A stretch of 64,000 nt of DNA from Terribacillus aidingensis (GCF_900215625.1 NZ_OBEK01000003.1:186001-250000), one strand, 5' to 3'. Positions 32,997-42,322 are shown, numbered from the stretch's first letter. Notes: a model not told the origin generated them from the sequence alone. Numbers and translations are program-made.

Positions 32997-34364
32997 TCAT
33001 TCACTAACTTTTTCATAAAAATAAACCAATGTCTCCATCCCTTTATCAAAGCTTTCCAGCGGGAAGCTTTCATTTGGGGAGTGAAGTCTGTCTTCTGGTG
33101 TGCCAAATCCAAGCAGGATGACTGGCATTTGGTAGACTGTATCAATCCACTCCACAACTGGAATAGATCCGCCCATTCGTACAAAGACTGTTTCTTTGCC
33201 AAAGGCTTGAGTTAAACTTTCCGCTGCTTTTTGTATCAGCGGATGATTTGGATCTACTTTATAAGCTTTTGCTTTGAAAGGTTCGGGTCTTACCTCGACA
33301 CGCACCCCAGCTGGCGTATGCTTCTTAATATGCGCCATGATTTTTTCCACAATGTCCGCTGGATCCTGTCCTGGCACAAGGCGGCTCGTTATTTTTGCAG
33401 TTGCTTCAGATGGGATAATCGTTTTCGTGCCTTCTCCTTGATAACCGCCATACATGCCGTTAACTTCTAATGTTGGCCGGGCCATTGTATGTTCTTTCGC
33501 TGTGTAGCCTTTTTCTGAAACTGCTTCCGGGACGCCCACTGTTTTTGTAAAGTTTTCTCCAGGCGCTTGTGCCATTAACTTGCGCTCTTCTTCCGGCAAT
33601 TCCTCTATGCCGTCATAGAAACCTTCCACTTGAATTACTTCTTCTGTATCTTTTAGAGAACTTAAAATATGCGTCATCGCTTGCAGCGGATTGCGGACGG
33701 CTCCGCCATATAAGCCGGAATGCAAATCGCGGTCTGGTCCGTACACCGAGAACTCGAGTGCGGCTGCTCCTTTTAAACCATACAGCATGGTTGGCTGTCC
33801 TGATTCCACCATACCAGAATCGCTGATAATCGCGAAATCAGCTTGGAACTGCTCTGTTTGTTCATGCAGAACAGCATGCAAATTCGTGCTGCCGATTTCT
33901 TCTTCCCCTTCAATACATACTTTCATATTAATCGGGAGAGCTCCTCCTGTTTTCATGAAGGCTTCGAACACAGCTAGATGCATGAATACTTGTCCTTTAT
34001 CGTCACTCACACCGCGAGCGTAAATGCGTCCATTGCGTTCTGTCGGCTCAAATGGCTCACTGTCCCAAAGCGGGAGCGGGTCAGCTGGCTGGACATCATA
34101 ATGTCCATAAAAAAGCGCCGTCGGTTTATCAGAACCTGCACCAAGCCATTCTCCTGTTACGATAGGGTGTTTTTCTGTCTGTTGAACGGTCACTCTATCA
34201 AAACCGATGTCTTTTAAATAATCAGCTGTAAAGGCTGCTGCCTTTGCAACATCTTCTTTGTATGTACTGTCTGTGCTGATACTTGGGATACGCAGATAGC
34301 TATAAAGCTTTTCCAGCAGCCTCTCCCGATTTTCCTGCAAATAAGCGACTACTTGATTGGTCAT
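32997..34364 (-). CDS. M20-family dipeptidase
   Basis: A 455-aa zinc peptidase of the CNDP-like M20 group. Metal ligands: His in YGHYDVQPADP, Asp in RGVSDDKGQ, Glu pair in EGEEEIGS, Asp in ISDSGM, and a late His in RLHSPNE. A dimerisation lid lies in the middle. The start MTNQVVAYLQ at 34364 has AAAGGG before it; the longer upstream frame overlaps the divergent gene and is rejected. Cytoplasmic hydrolysis of dipeptides is the family role; exact substrate unknown. Confidence 0.9.
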   Translation of the reverse strand: MTNQVVAYLQENRERLLEKLYSYLRIPSISTDSTYKEDVAKAAAFTADYLKDIGFDRVTVQQTEKHPIVTGEWLGAGSDKPTALFYGHYDVQPADPLPLWDSEPFEPTERNGRIYARGVSDDKGQVFMHLAVFEAFMKTGGALPINMKVCIEGEEEIGSTNLHAVLHEQTEQFQADFAIISDSGMVESGQPTMLYGLKGAAALEFSVYGPDRDLHSGLYGGAVRNPLQAMTHILSSLKDTEEVIQVEGFYDGIEELPEEERKLMAQAPGENFTKTVGVPEAVSEKGYTAKEHTMARPTLEVNGMYGGYQGEGTKTIIPSEATAKITSRLVPGQDPADIVEKIMAHIKKHTPAGVRVEVRPEPFKAKAYKVDPNHPLIQKAAESLTQAFGKETVFVRMGGSIPVVEWIDTVYQMPVILLGFGTPEDRLHSPNESFPLESFDKGMETLVYFYEKVSE

Positions 34365-34477
34365 GTATGCCACCCTTTCTTTTCTTTCTAGTTTAGCATA
34401 ATTCTTGCGCTTCTTGTTTAGCTTGCACCTGCTAGTGGAATCGTAAAAGAAATATGACATTTGCAGGAGGCTACCAA

Positions 34478-35248
34478 ATGGGTAAGGTATTAATTGTTGC
34501 AACCAATCATGACAGCTTGAAGCAGACACCTAAAACGACAGGTCTCTGGTTCAGCGAGATGACGAACTTTTATGACAAGCTGAAAAATCGCCATTATATG
34601 ACCGTTATCAGTCCCAGAGGAGGCAATATACCGATTGATCATCGCAGTCTGACAGGCTTGTTCAAGAGTCACAAACTGCGCAAATATTATCGAGCACCTG
34701 GTTTTCGGAGATTATTACGCGAAAGTTTATCGCCTAAAGATGTAAGAGCTGCTGATTATGATGCCATTTACTTCACTGGAGGTCACGGCACTATGTGGGA
34801 TTACCCAGAAAGCATAGAGCTGCAGCAGCTTACAAGAGAGATTTATGAAAATGGCGGCGTTGTAGCTGCGGTCTGCCATGGTCCGGCAGCATTACTTAAC
34901 GTCAAATTGTCAGACGGATCATACTTAATCCAAAATAAAACGGTCACAGGTTATTCGGATCGCGAAGAAACAGCCAGCCTGAACAAGCACGAAATTCCTT
35001 ATTCGTTAGAAGAACAGCTGAAAAATCGTGCGCTCACTTACCGTAAAGCCAAGATGCCATTCAAAGGACATGTAGAAGCAGACGACAGAGTGATTACTGG
35101 TCAGAATCCAGCCAGCGTTAAAGGTGTAGCGAAAGCCGTTATTAACCGATTAGAACAGAAAGCATTCGCTGAGCATCCAGATTCTTTCCGCGCTGTTTTG
35201 CGCATTTCAGAAGAGGATCAAATATTAAGAAGAAAGCCAGCCCCTTGA
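34478..35248 (+). CDS. DJ-1/PfpI-family protein, Hsp31-like
   Basis: A 256-aa protein with the class I glutamine amidotransferase-like fold. The nucleophile is Cys133 in VCHGPAALL, next to His134; Glu27 in GLWFSEM and the loop FTGGHGTMWDYP complete the Hsp31-like active site. Such proteins act as glyoxalase III or as protein-repair or holding chaperones. The tail after about residue 225 (FAEHPDSFRAVLRISEE) is an unusual extension. GGAGGCTACCAA stands before the ATG. Confidence 0.85.
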   Translation: MGKVLIVATNHDSLKQTPKTTGLWFSEMTNFYDKLKNRHYMTVISPRGGNIPIDHRSLTGLFKSHKLRKYYRAPGFRRLLRESLSPKDVRAADYDAIYFTGGHGTMWDYPESIELQQLTREIYENGGVVAAVCHGPAALLNVKLSDGSYLIQNKTVTGYSDREETASLNKHEIPYSLEEQLKNRALTYRKAKMPFKGHVEADDRVITGQNPASVKGVAKAVINRLEQKAFAEHPDSFRAVLRISEEDQILRRKPAP

Positions 35249-35262
35249 ATGGGACTGGCTTT
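35233..35262 (+). terminator. Terminator between the DJ-1 gene and mccB
   Basis: AAAGCCAG-CCC and GGG-CTGGCTTT with one mismatch; the DJ-1 stop codon lies in the loop. Confidence 0.75.
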
Positions 35263-35264
35263 GC

Positions 35265-36404
35265 TTATTCTGTCGTCATCGCTTGTTTTAAATCGTCAAT
35301 AAGATCCTCACTGTCTTCAATACCAACACTAATTCGGATCAGTCCTTCTGTGATGCCTAATTCTTCACGGCGATCTTTCGGAATGGATGCATGTGTCATT
35401 TTAGCAGGTAGCGAAATGAGACTTTCTACCGCTCCCAAACTTTCCGCCAATACAAAGTACTTCGTTTTACGCAATACTTGGTCTGCTTTTTCTCCGCTGC
35501 CGACATCAAAGGAAATCATACCGCCAAATCCTTCTGTCTGTTTTGCAGCGATATCATGCCCTTGATGCTCAGCTAATCCCGGATAATAAATTGTGCTCAC
35601 ACCAGGATGACCTTTAAGGAACTCTACCAGTTTCGCACTGTTCTTTTCAATCGCTTCCATCCGAATACCGAGCGTCTTGATGCCGCGCAGAAGCAGCCAG
35701 CTGTCTTGCGGTCCAAGTACAGCACCAGCTGAATTCTGGATAAAGTGAAGTTCTTCTGCCAGTTTGTCACTGTTTACGACAACTAGACCAGACACTACAT
35801 CACTATGGCCGCCAATATATTTCGTAGCACTGTGAAGCACAATATCGGCTCCTAAATCAATTGGATTTTGCCAGTAAGGTGTTGCAAATGTGTTATCAAC
35901 AATTAACAGCAAGTTATGTTTCTTTGCGATTTCCGCCATTTTCTTTATGTCTGTAATTTTCAATAATGGATTCGTTGGTGTCTCCACATATATTGCTTTG
36001 GTTTCCGGCTTGATTGCTTGTTCCACCGCTTCCGGTGAACTTGTATCAGCAAACGTGTGGCCTAGCTGATAACGTGTCAGCACTTTTGTGATAAGACGGT
36101 AGCTGCCGCCGTATACATCATCCGTCATTACTACGTGATCACCAGATTTAAACATCATCATAATAGAAGTGATGGCTGCCATACCAGAACTGAAGGCAAA
36201 TCCCGCTTTTCCATTCTCCAACGCTGCAATTGTTTCTTCCAGCGCATGTCGCGTTGGGTTGCCTGTCCGGGAATATTCGTATCCTGTATGTTCACCTGGT
36301 CCTGGCTGCTTATACGTACTCACCTGATAGATTGGAACACTTACGGCTCCCGTTTTTTCATCTGTTGTAATTCCGCCATGAATCATTTTTGTTTTCCGTC
36401 TCAT
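35265..36404 (-). CDS. mccB: Cystathionine gamma-lyase / homocysteine gamma-lyase MccB
   Basis: A 379-aa PLP enzyme that splits cystathionine to cysteine, 2-oxobutyrate and ammonia. PLP Lys195 lies in HSATKYIGGHSD; the tyrosine-arginine pair YEYSRTGNPTR near 42-52 and SSGMAAI near 72-78 bind cofactor phosphate. Last gene of yrrT-luxS-mccA-mccB; the ATG overlaps the mccA stop by 4 bases and its AAGGAGGG site is inside mccA. Regulation is expected through the CymR-like element upstream of yrrT. Confidence 0.93.
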   Translation of the reverse strand: MRRKTKMIHGGITTDEKTGAVSVPIYQVSTYKQPGPGEHTGYEYSRTGNPTRHALEETIAALENGKAGFAFSSGMAAITSIMMMFKSGDHVVMTDDVYGGSYRLITKVLTRYQLGHTFADTSSPEAVEQAIKPETKAIYVETPTNPLLKITDIKKMAEIAKKHNLLLIVDNTFATPYWQNPIDLGADIVLHSATKYIGGHSDVVSGLVVVNSDKLAEELHFIQNSAGAVLGPQDSWLLLRGIKTLGIRMEAIEKNSAKLVEFLKGHPGVSTIYYPGLAEHQGHDIAAKQTEGFGGMISFDVGSGEKADQVLRKTKYFVLAESLGAVESLISLPAKMTHASIPKDRREELGITEGLIRISVGIEDSEDLIDDLKQAMTTE

Positions 36405-37327
36405 TTTAACCCTCCTTGATAGATCTGCTGGCTTAGGTAACGTTCACTGCTATCCGGAAAAATCGTTACAATTGTCGTTCCTGGCTTTGCGTCTGCCGCT
36501 TCTTTCAAAGCCGCACAGAAAGCAGACCCCGATGAACTCCCGACAAGTAAACCTTCTTTCGCCGCCAGCTCTTTCACGTAATAAAATGCATCATCATCTG
36601 TAATGGTATGAATGGTGTCAAAATAAGCGGTATCCATATAACTTGGCAAGAATTCCATACCAATCCCCTCTGTCCGGTGCGAGCCAGGAGCCCCGCCGTT
36701 TAGGATAGAGCCTTCTGGTTCTACGATAACGGTCTTTACCTCCGGATTCTGATGCTTCAGGTAACGCGCTGTTCCCATAAAGGTGCCGCCCGTACCGCCC
36801 CCTGCGACAAAAATATCGATATCGCCTTTGAGGTCACGCCATAGCTCCGGACCAAGCGTCTTATAATATGTTTCTGGATTAGAAGGATTTGCGAACTGCT
36901 GCGGGCAATAGCTGTCAGGAATCTCATCCAGCAGCGCTTTCGCTTTCTTAATAGCACCCGTCATCCCTTCCGATGTTGGGGTATGAACCACCTTTGCTCC
37001 GAGCGCTCGCATTAGCTCCTGCTTCTCCTGACTGAATTTCTCTGGCACACAGAAAACAACGGATATATTGCGCTGCTGTGCAGCTAGCGCAAGACCGATA
37101 CCAGTATTACCTGCAGTCGGCTCAATAATTGTGCCGTTTTCCTTCAGCTTGCCTGTGCGGACGGCCTCATTTATCAAATGAACACCAAGCCGATCCTTCA
37201 CACTTCCACCGGGGTTATAAAACTCCAGCTTCGCAAATAAACGCACTCCCTCAGGCAGAGAGAAGTTCGTAATTTGCACAACTGGTGTGTTTCCAATGAG
37301 ATCATGTACAGATTTATAAACAGCCAT
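36401..37327 (-). CDS. mccA: O-acetylserine-dependent cystathionine beta-synthase MccA
   Basis: A 308-aa PLP beta-family enzyme that joins homocysteine to O-acetylserine. PLP Lys44 is in NPGGSVKDRLG, the substrate loop is PTAGNTGIGLAL near 70, and the phosphate loop is GGGTGGTFMG near 175. Pairing with mccB makes this the reverse transsulfuration enzyme rather than plain cysteine synthase. It starts 9 bases after luxS with an AGAGGGAG site. Confidence 0.92.
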   Translation of the reverse strand: MAVYKSVHDLIGNTPVVQITNFSLPEGVRLFAKLEFYNPGGSVKDRLGVHLINEAVRTGKLKENGTIIEPTAGNTGIGLALAAQQRNISVVFCVPEKFSQEKQELMRALGAKVVHTPTSEGMTGAIKKAKALLDEIPDSYCPQQFANPSNPETYYKTLGPELWRDLKGDIDIFVAGGGTGGTFMGTARYLKHQNPEVKTVIVEPEGSILNGGAPGSHRTEGIGMEFLPSYMDTAYFDTIHTITDDDAFYYVKELAAKEGLLVGSSSGSAFCAALKEAADAKPGTTIVTIFPDSSERYLSQQIYQGGLK

Positions 37328-37336
37328 TTTCTCCCT

Positions 37337-37801
37337 CTATTCAGCGAAGACTTGTCGCCATTCATCTTTTTTAGCAAGCATTTCTTTTGCAATCTCTTGG
37401 GCACCCTCTAAGCTGTGGTTGGCAGCCCAGCCGCACTGTACTTCATTGCATGCTGGCACTTCTGTTGCATGCAGAACATCTTGGAGTGTCTTTTCTAATG
37501 CATCCAAAATTTCATCGTAGCTGTCGTTATTCAAAACTGATACGTAAAAACCTGTCTGGCAGCCCATCGGTCCGATATCAAGGATGTTTTCAATATGATT
37601 GCGGATATTCTCAGCCATCAGATGTTCCAAAGAATGAAGTCCCGGCATCTCCATATATTCCTGGTTCGGCTGTTTGAAGCGGATATCGTATTTGTATACT
37701 TTATCTTGTGTTCCCTCTGTAATACCGACAAGACGCACATACGGTGCAGCAACTTTTGTGTGATCCAGGTTAAAACTTTCTACATTCATTTTTTTAGTCA
37801 T
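37337..37801 (-). CDS. luxS: S-ribosylhomocysteine lyase LuxS
   Basis: A 154-aa metalloenzyme that cleaves S-ribosylhomocysteine to homocysteine and DPD, the AI-2 precursor. Metal ligands His56 and His60 lie in LHSLEH, and the third is Cys123 in VQCGW; catalytic Cys81 is in GCQTGFYV and Glu59 in the HSLEH motif. Around the third ligand CGWAANHS replaces the more usual CGNY-type sequence, a local oddity. Its place between yrrT and mccA is normally occupied by mtnN in B. subtilis. Confidence 0.95.
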   Translation of the reverse strand: MTKKMNVESFNLDHTKVAAPYVRLVGITEGTQDKVYKYDIRFKQPNQEYMEMPGLHSLEHLMAENIRNHIENILDIGPMGCQTGFYVSVLNNDSYDEILDALEKTLQDVLHATEVPACNEVQCGWAANHSLEGAQEIAKEMLAKKDEWRQVFAE

Positions 37802-37816
37802 TGTATCTCTCTCCTC

Positions 37817-38455
37817 TTACGCTTTTTCTGCTGTAATCAAGTAGACGAAGCGGTTCATTTGCTTAAATGTAACATAGAATCCGTGAGCTAGGAAAATCTT
37901 CTCGAGTACTTCCATTGTTGTATAATATTCCGTCGTCAAGTCTTTAACAAGCCGGTCATAACCTTTCTCCGTCTCACCCTGAATAAGTTTATCACGGTCA
38001 TCTTCACTTGAAAAAACAGTATCCGCAAAGATGATCTTCCCGCCTTTCGGCAAAAGTGCAGCATAGCTGCCAATGGCCTGGTCTTTTTCATGGTCGGTCA
38101 GATGGTGGAACGCCCACGTACTCACTATAGAAGTAACCTGCTCTGCAGGTTCCGGAAATGACAGAAAATCTCCATCGGTAATGGAAAGCATCGGAAACTT
38201 ACGGGATGCATGCTCTCGCATTTCTTTAGATGGCTCAATCCCAGTAATCTTCAACCCTTTTGCAAGCAGTTTTTCGGAAAGGTTGCCGGTGCCAACGCCG
38301 AATTCCAACGTATTTCCCTCTGCTGCATCCGCAACTGATTGTAAGATTTCGTGGTATTTCTCGAACACATCTTTATATTGCGGATCTTGGCCAGTAACTG
38401 TATCATCATACGATTTTGCCCATTCATCGAACATATCGATAAATTCGCGACCCAT
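37817..38455 (-). CDS. yrrT: SAM-dependent methyltransferase YrrT
   Basis: A 212-aa class I methyltransferase with motif I EFGVGTGNLSEKL near 48-60, motif II GIEPSKEM and the acidic motif SIVSTWAFHHL near 108-118. It heads the operon that recycles the S-adenosylhomocysteine produced by such enzymes, as in B. subtilis. The methyl acceptor is not known. GAGGTGATGAA precedes the ATG at 38455. Confidence 0.88.
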   Translation of the reverse strand: MGREFIDMFDEWAKSYDDTVTGQDPQYKDVFEKYHEILQSVADAAEGNTLEFGVGTGNLSEKLLAKGLKITGIEPSKEMREHASRKFPMLSITDGDFLSFPEPAEQVTSIVSTWAFHHLTDHEKDQAIGSYAALLPKGGKIIFADTVFSSEDDRDKLIQGETEKGYDRLVKDLTTEYYTTMEVLEKIFLAHGFYVTFKQMNRFVYLITAEKA

Positions 38456-38480
38456 TTCATCACCTCAAGTGTAATAGTCT

Positions 38481-38509
38481 TATATCCAAGTAAACGAATA
38501 AGAATTATC
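38481..38509. promoter_or_regulatory. CymR-like operator upstream of yrrT
   Basis: ATCCAAG, eleven bases, GAATTAT resembles the CymR box known from cysteine-metabolism genes of Bacillus. It lies 26 bases before the yrrT start, overlapping the expected promoter. Resemblance is by eye only. Confidence 0.35.
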
Positions 38510-38564
38510 ATGTTTATGCAAGAAGAATACCATAATATCGCAATATATTCAATGAAAACATACG

Positions 38565-38593
38565 GTGACAGTCTTGCTGTTTTAAACTATAAA
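38565..38593 (+). promoter_or_regulatory. SigA promoter of ltaE
   Basis: GTGACA, 17 bases, TATAAA, about 56 bases before the ltaE ATG. Confidence 0.6.
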
Positions 38594-38648
38594 ATAGTGG
38601 AAAAGTTATAAATTCTTGCTATATAATAGGAAGGAGAGGAGTGTTCGA

Positions 38649-39680
38649 ATGATTGATTTACGCAGTGATACGGTCACCAAACCAACGGAAGCAATGCGCA
38701 AGGCAGCTTATGAAGCGGAAGTGGGAGATGACGTATACGGAGAAGATTCAACTGTAAATGAGTTAGAAGAAACGGTTGCCGATTTACTCGGAAAAGAGGC
38801 CGCACTATTCGTGCCTAGCGGTACCCAGGGTAATCAAATCGCCATACTTACTCATTGCAGTCCAGGTAATGAAATTATATTGCAGGAAGATTCCCACATC
38901 TTCCTTTATGAAGGAGCTGCTGCATCCATTTTTGCAGGCGTGCAAACACGGACAATGAAGGGTGAGCGAGGCGCTATTTGCCCAGAAGAATTGGTTTCTG
39001 CTATTCGTAAGGACGATATCCATTTCCCGGAGACAGGCTTGATATGCCTTGAGAATACGCATAACAAAGCTGGCGGTGCTGTTATACCGATTGAGAACAT
39101 GATGGTAATTGCACAGATAGCACGTGAACACCATATACCGATTCACTTGGATGGCGCACGTCTTTTCAATGCAGCCGCTGCATCTGGTATTGGTGTGGCA
39201 AAATACGCGCAGCTGACGGACACGGTTCAAATCTGTCTGTCAAAAGGGCTCGGTGCCCCAGTTGGTTCTGTTATCGCTGGCTCAAAAGTATTTATAGACA
39301 AAGCCCGAAAGTGGAGAAAACGTCTCGGCGGCGGCATGCGACAGGCAGGCATTCTAGCTGCTCCTGGTCTTGTTGCGCTGCGTGACAATGCGGACCGGCT
39401 ATCCGAGGACCACGATAATGCCAAGCTCTTAGCAGATGGACTAGCTGAGATTGACGGAATTGAAATTATAAACAGAGTGGAAACAAATATTGTACTGGCC
39501 GATGTTCAAGGTACGGGTATGACTGCTGATGCGTATGTGCAGCTTTTGAAGGAGCAGCAGGTGTTAGCAAATAGTTTTGGACCACATAGCGTCCGATTTG
39601 TCACACATTATGATGTTGGAAAAGGCGCCATAAAAAAAGCGCTGTCTATTGCAGCATCTTTAACTAAACAGCCAAATTAA
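38649..39680 (+). CDS. ltaE: Low-specificity L-threonine aldolase
   Basis: A 343-aa PLP enzyme that splits L-threonine or allo-threonine to glycine and acetaldehyde. N-terminal IDLRSDTVTKPT and GDDVYGEDSTVNELE are diagnostic. PLP Lys199 is in CLSKGLGAPVGS, and the Asp and Arg of HLDGARLFNAA hold the cofactor. The start at 38649 follows GGAGAGGAG; eleven extra in-frame codons upstream lack a site. Monocistronic, divergent from yrrT. Confidence 0.95.
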   Translation: MIDLRSDTVTKPTEAMRKAAYEAEVGDDVYGEDSTVNELEETVADLLGKEAALFVPSGTQGNQIAILTHCSPGNEIILQEDSHIFLYEGAAASIFAGVQTRTMKGERGAICPEELVSAIRKDDIHFPETGLICLENTHNKAGGAVIPIENMMVIAQIAREHHIPIHLDGARLFNAAAASGIGVAKYAQLTDTVQICLSKGLGAPVGSVIAGSKVFIDKARKWRKRLGGGMRQAGILAAPGLVALRDNADRLSEDHDNAKLLADGLAEIDGIEIINRVETNIVLADVQGTGMTADAYVQLLKEQQVLANSFGPHSVRFVTHYDVGKGAIKKALSIAASLTKQPN

Positions 39681-39710
39681 AGAGGCTCCCTTTGCGGGGA
39701 GCCTCTCTTT
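39681..39710 (+). terminator. Bidirectional terminator between ltaE and yhcN
   Basis: AGAGGCTCCC, loop TTTGC, GGGGAGCCTCT and T runs. Confidence 0.9.
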
Positions 39711-40330
39711 TATCTTTCGTTATTCGGGAAGACACGATTCAGCATGTTGCCGAACTCAAGGAAGAATCCTTTAACAGGCTGTCCTTCATCGATCTTATTA
39801 TTATAATCCTCTGCCATTCCTAAGAAATCCGGATCAGCTGATACGTACACATTATCAATGTCTTCGTCTACTGACTTAACCGCTTTTTCTATATCTTTTT
39901 TCATTTCATCTGTTACATCATTGTTTTGGTTATCCCCCGTGTTTTGGGTATCTCCGGTACTGATGTTACCCATTCCATTATTACCGGAATTGTCATTGTC
40001 ATCGTTGTTGTTCTGCATGTCAACTGCAACATAAGCGTTGTTATCCGTTGTAAAGACATACGCATTATCTACGCCTTTTACTTCTTTAACTTTTCTTGAA
40101 ATATCATCTGCAACTTGATAACGCGGCTGCTGGTCATTTCCGTTTTTTTGACGGTCATCTACATCCATCGTATCATCACTATTACGATGAACAAGATTAT
40201 TATCCGTATTATTAAATCTGGTCGGCTCAACATTACCTCCCATTCCTGATTCATTATTATCGTCATTCTGACATGCTGTAAGCGTGATAGCAGCTAGTGC
40301 AGCCATACTTAACAATTTCCATTTCTTCAT
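39710..40330 (-). CDS. yhcN: YhcN/YlaJ-family spore lipoprotein
   Basis: A 206-aa lipoprotein with signal peptide ending in TLTAC (Cys20). The mature part starts with an Asn/Asp-rich low-complexity region, interrupted by two YhcN/YlaJ blocks: ADDISRKVKEVKGVDNAYVF and KDIEKAVKSVDEDIDNVYVS. Family members sit in the inner membrane of the spore and help outgrowth. The Asn/Asp richness is striking and typical. The yhcN/ylaJ choice is by overall resemblance. Confidence 0.8.
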   Translation of the reverse strand: MKKWKLLSMAALAAITLTACQNDDNNESGMGGNVEPTRFNNTDNNLVHRNSDDTMDVDDRQKNGNDQQPRYQVADDISRKVKEVKGVDNAYVFTTDNNAYVAVDMQNNNDDNDNSGNNGMGNISTGDTQNTGDNQNNDVTDEMKKDIEKAVKSVDEDIDNVYVSADPDFLGMAEDYNNKIDEGQPVKGFFLEFGNMLNRVFPNNER

Positions 40331-40492
40331 CTTGTGTTTCCTCCTTTAAAAGTGCAATACTGCGCTTAGTATGTACGGATTCAATCACCTTATACAAATG
40401 AAGACAAGGCCTCCGCTTCTTATATCTGCCAGTGATTATCCTGCTCTTTGGAGAGATACTATATGTACCCTGGCAGGAAGGGGATGCCGAAT

Positions 40493-40729
40493 ATGAAAAT
40501 CCAGGATTATGAAAAAGCATTAATGTTCACGATTTGGGGACAGTGGGATGACCTGCTAGTTCTCATGGTGCGTACGAATGATGACTTGCTTTCCAAACGG
40601 ATTGAGATTTTCCTGCATGCATTTCATTATCCCTCCAAACAGCATGCTGTAGTGAGTTCACATGAAGAATTGATTCAATATATTGATCACGCCCTGGGGC
40701 ATACATCGTTATATGCCTTGGATGTATAA
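40493..40729 (+). CDS. yhdB: YhdB-like small protein
   Basis: A 78-aa cytoplasmic protein: YEKALMFTIWGQWDDLLVL followed by MVRTNDDLLSKRIEIFLHAF resembles B. subtilis YhdB, of unknown function. The start at 40493 is favoured by AGGAAGGGG nine bases upstream; the preceding in-frame ATGs lack spacing. A strong bidirectional terminator follows. Confidence 0.65.
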   Translation: MKIQDYEKALMFTIWGQWDDLLVLMVRTNDDLLSKRIEIFLHAFHYPSKQHAVVSSHEELIQYIDHALGHTSLYALDV

Positions 40730-40730
40730 A

Positions 40731-40766
40731 AGAAGACTCGAGCACACTTTAGCTCGAGCCTTCTTT
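40731..40766 (+). terminator. Bidirectional terminator between yhdB and yhcX
   Basis: AAGAAG-CTCGAGC and GCTCGAG-CTTCTT with small internal mismatches around an eight-base loop, with A and T flanks. Confidence 0.85.
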
Positions 40767-40777
40767 ATTTCTGCTTC

Positions 40778-42322
40778 CTATTCCTCAAATTTCTTATACC
40801 GTAACTCAAATAAATCTTTACGGCGGTCACGTAAATGGCGCACCGTTCCGGTTTTGCGCTGCCGCTGCAATATCTCTAAATCCACATCGCCGACAACGAC
40901 TGTTTCAATATTTGGCGGACATTCACCGACAATGCCATCACGGGCAAATTCGAAATCAGATGGCGTAAAAATACCGGATTGCGCGTATTGTATATCCATG
41001 TTTTCAACTTGCGTTAAGTTCCCGACCGTTCCAGCAATAACCGTGTAAACCTGGTTTTCCACAGCTCGTGCCTGTGCACAGTAACGGACACGCAAATAAC
41101 CTTGACGATCGTCAGTACAAAACGGGACAAAAATGATATTAGCGCCTTGGTCAACTGCATAGCGTGCAAGTTCTGGGAATTCAATATCATAACAGATTTG
41201 AATTGCAATACGTCCGCAATCGGTATCAAACACCTGAACCGCGTCACCTGGCTGAATGCCCCACCACTTTTTCTCGTTTGGTGTGACATGAATTTTGTAC
41301 TGTTTCTCAATCGTGCCATCGCGCCGGAAGAGATAAGCGATATTATAGATATGATCATCTTCTTCAACGAAATGGGACCCGCCGACAATGTTGACATTGT
41401 AACGAACAGCCAGAGCAGTAAACAGTTCAATATACTGCTCTGTAAATTCGGATAATTTCCGAACTGCTTGGGACGGTACTTTTTCTTCCAAGAAGCTCAT
41501 CAGCTGCGTTGTAAAGATCTCTGGGAACACCGCGAAATCTGAACCAAAATCATATGCTACATCCACATAATACTCTACTTGTCTGGCAAACTCCTCAAAC
41601 GACTCAATCTGTTTCATCATGTATTGAATAACAGTAATACGGACTGGATAAGACGTCTTAAAGTGCCTTTTTGACTTTGCCTGATATTCAATGTTATTCC
41701 ATTCCATCAGCGTTGCAAAGGTAGCTGATTGCTTATCATCCGGCAAATAGTCACGATTAATCCGCATAACTCGGAAGCCATTCATAACCTGGAAAGTCAG
41801 CACTGGATCATATATATTCTGCGCCTCCACTTCCTCCACATATTGCCTTGGCGTCAGTTCATGGCTGTATTTATGGTAATTCGGGATTCTCCCCCCAATA
41901 ATGATGCTTTTTAAGTTCTTTTCTGCAGCCAGTTCCTGCCTTGCTTCATAAAGCCGCTTCCCTATCTTCATACCACGGTAGTCTGGGTGAACCATTACTT
42001 CAATCCCATACAAATTAAACCCATCAGGATTATGGTTGGTGATATACCCTCCATCTGTAATATCATCCCATGTATGCTGATCATCATATTCATTGAAATT
42101 TACAATTAAGCTGGAACAGCTGCCAATGATCTTCCCATCCAATTCTACACAGAACTGGCCCTCCGGAAAGATGTCAATATGACTTTTCAAGTGGCTCTTC
42201 TTCCATGGACTCATACCCGGAAAGCAAAGTTTCTGCATATCCAGGATTTGATCAATATCGGCTTCTGTAATATTGCGCAAAACCACTTTTTTCTCAAATT
42301 GCGACAAATCAAGTTCAGACAT
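40778..42322 (-). CDS. yhcX: GNAT-nitrilase fusion protein YhcX
   Basis: A 514-aa protein with two enzymes in one chain. Residues 10-200 are a GNAT acetyltransferase (VMVHPDYRGMKIGKRLYEA as acetyl-CoA loop). Residues 225-510 are a carbon-nitrogen hydrolase with its Glu-Lys-Cys triad: Glu in VFPEIF, Lys in KQYKIHV, Cys in QICYDIEFPE. The length equals B. subtilis YhcX. The start at 42322 follows AAAGGAT. The fused pair may acetylate an amine and hydrolyse an amide of related metabolites; the substrate is unknown. Confidence 0.9.
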   Translation of the reverse strand: MSELDLSQFEKKVVLRNITEADIDQILDMQKLCFPGMSPWKKSHLKSHIDIFPEGQFCVELDGKIIGSCSSLIVNFNEYDDQHTWDDITDGGYITNHNPDGFNLYGIEVMVHPDYRGMKIGKRLYEARQELAAEKNLKSIIIGGRIPNYHKYSHELTPRQYVEEVEAQNIYDPVLTFQVMNGFRVMRINRDYLPDDKQSATFATLMEWNNIEYQAKSKRHFKTSYPVRITVIQYMMKQIESFEEFARQVEYYVDVAYDFGSDFAVFPEIFTTQLMSFLEEKVPSQAVRKLSEFTEQYIELFTALAVRYNVNIVGGSHFVEEDDHIYNIAYLFRRDGTIEKQYKIHVTPNEKKWWGIQPGDAVQVFDTDCGRIAIQICYDIEFPELARYAVDQGANIIFVPFCTDDRQGYLRVRYCAQARAVENQVYTVIAGTVGNLTQVENMDIQYAQSGIFTPSDFEFARDGIVGECPPNIETVVVGDVDLEILQRQRKTGTVRHLRDRRKDLFELRYKKFEE

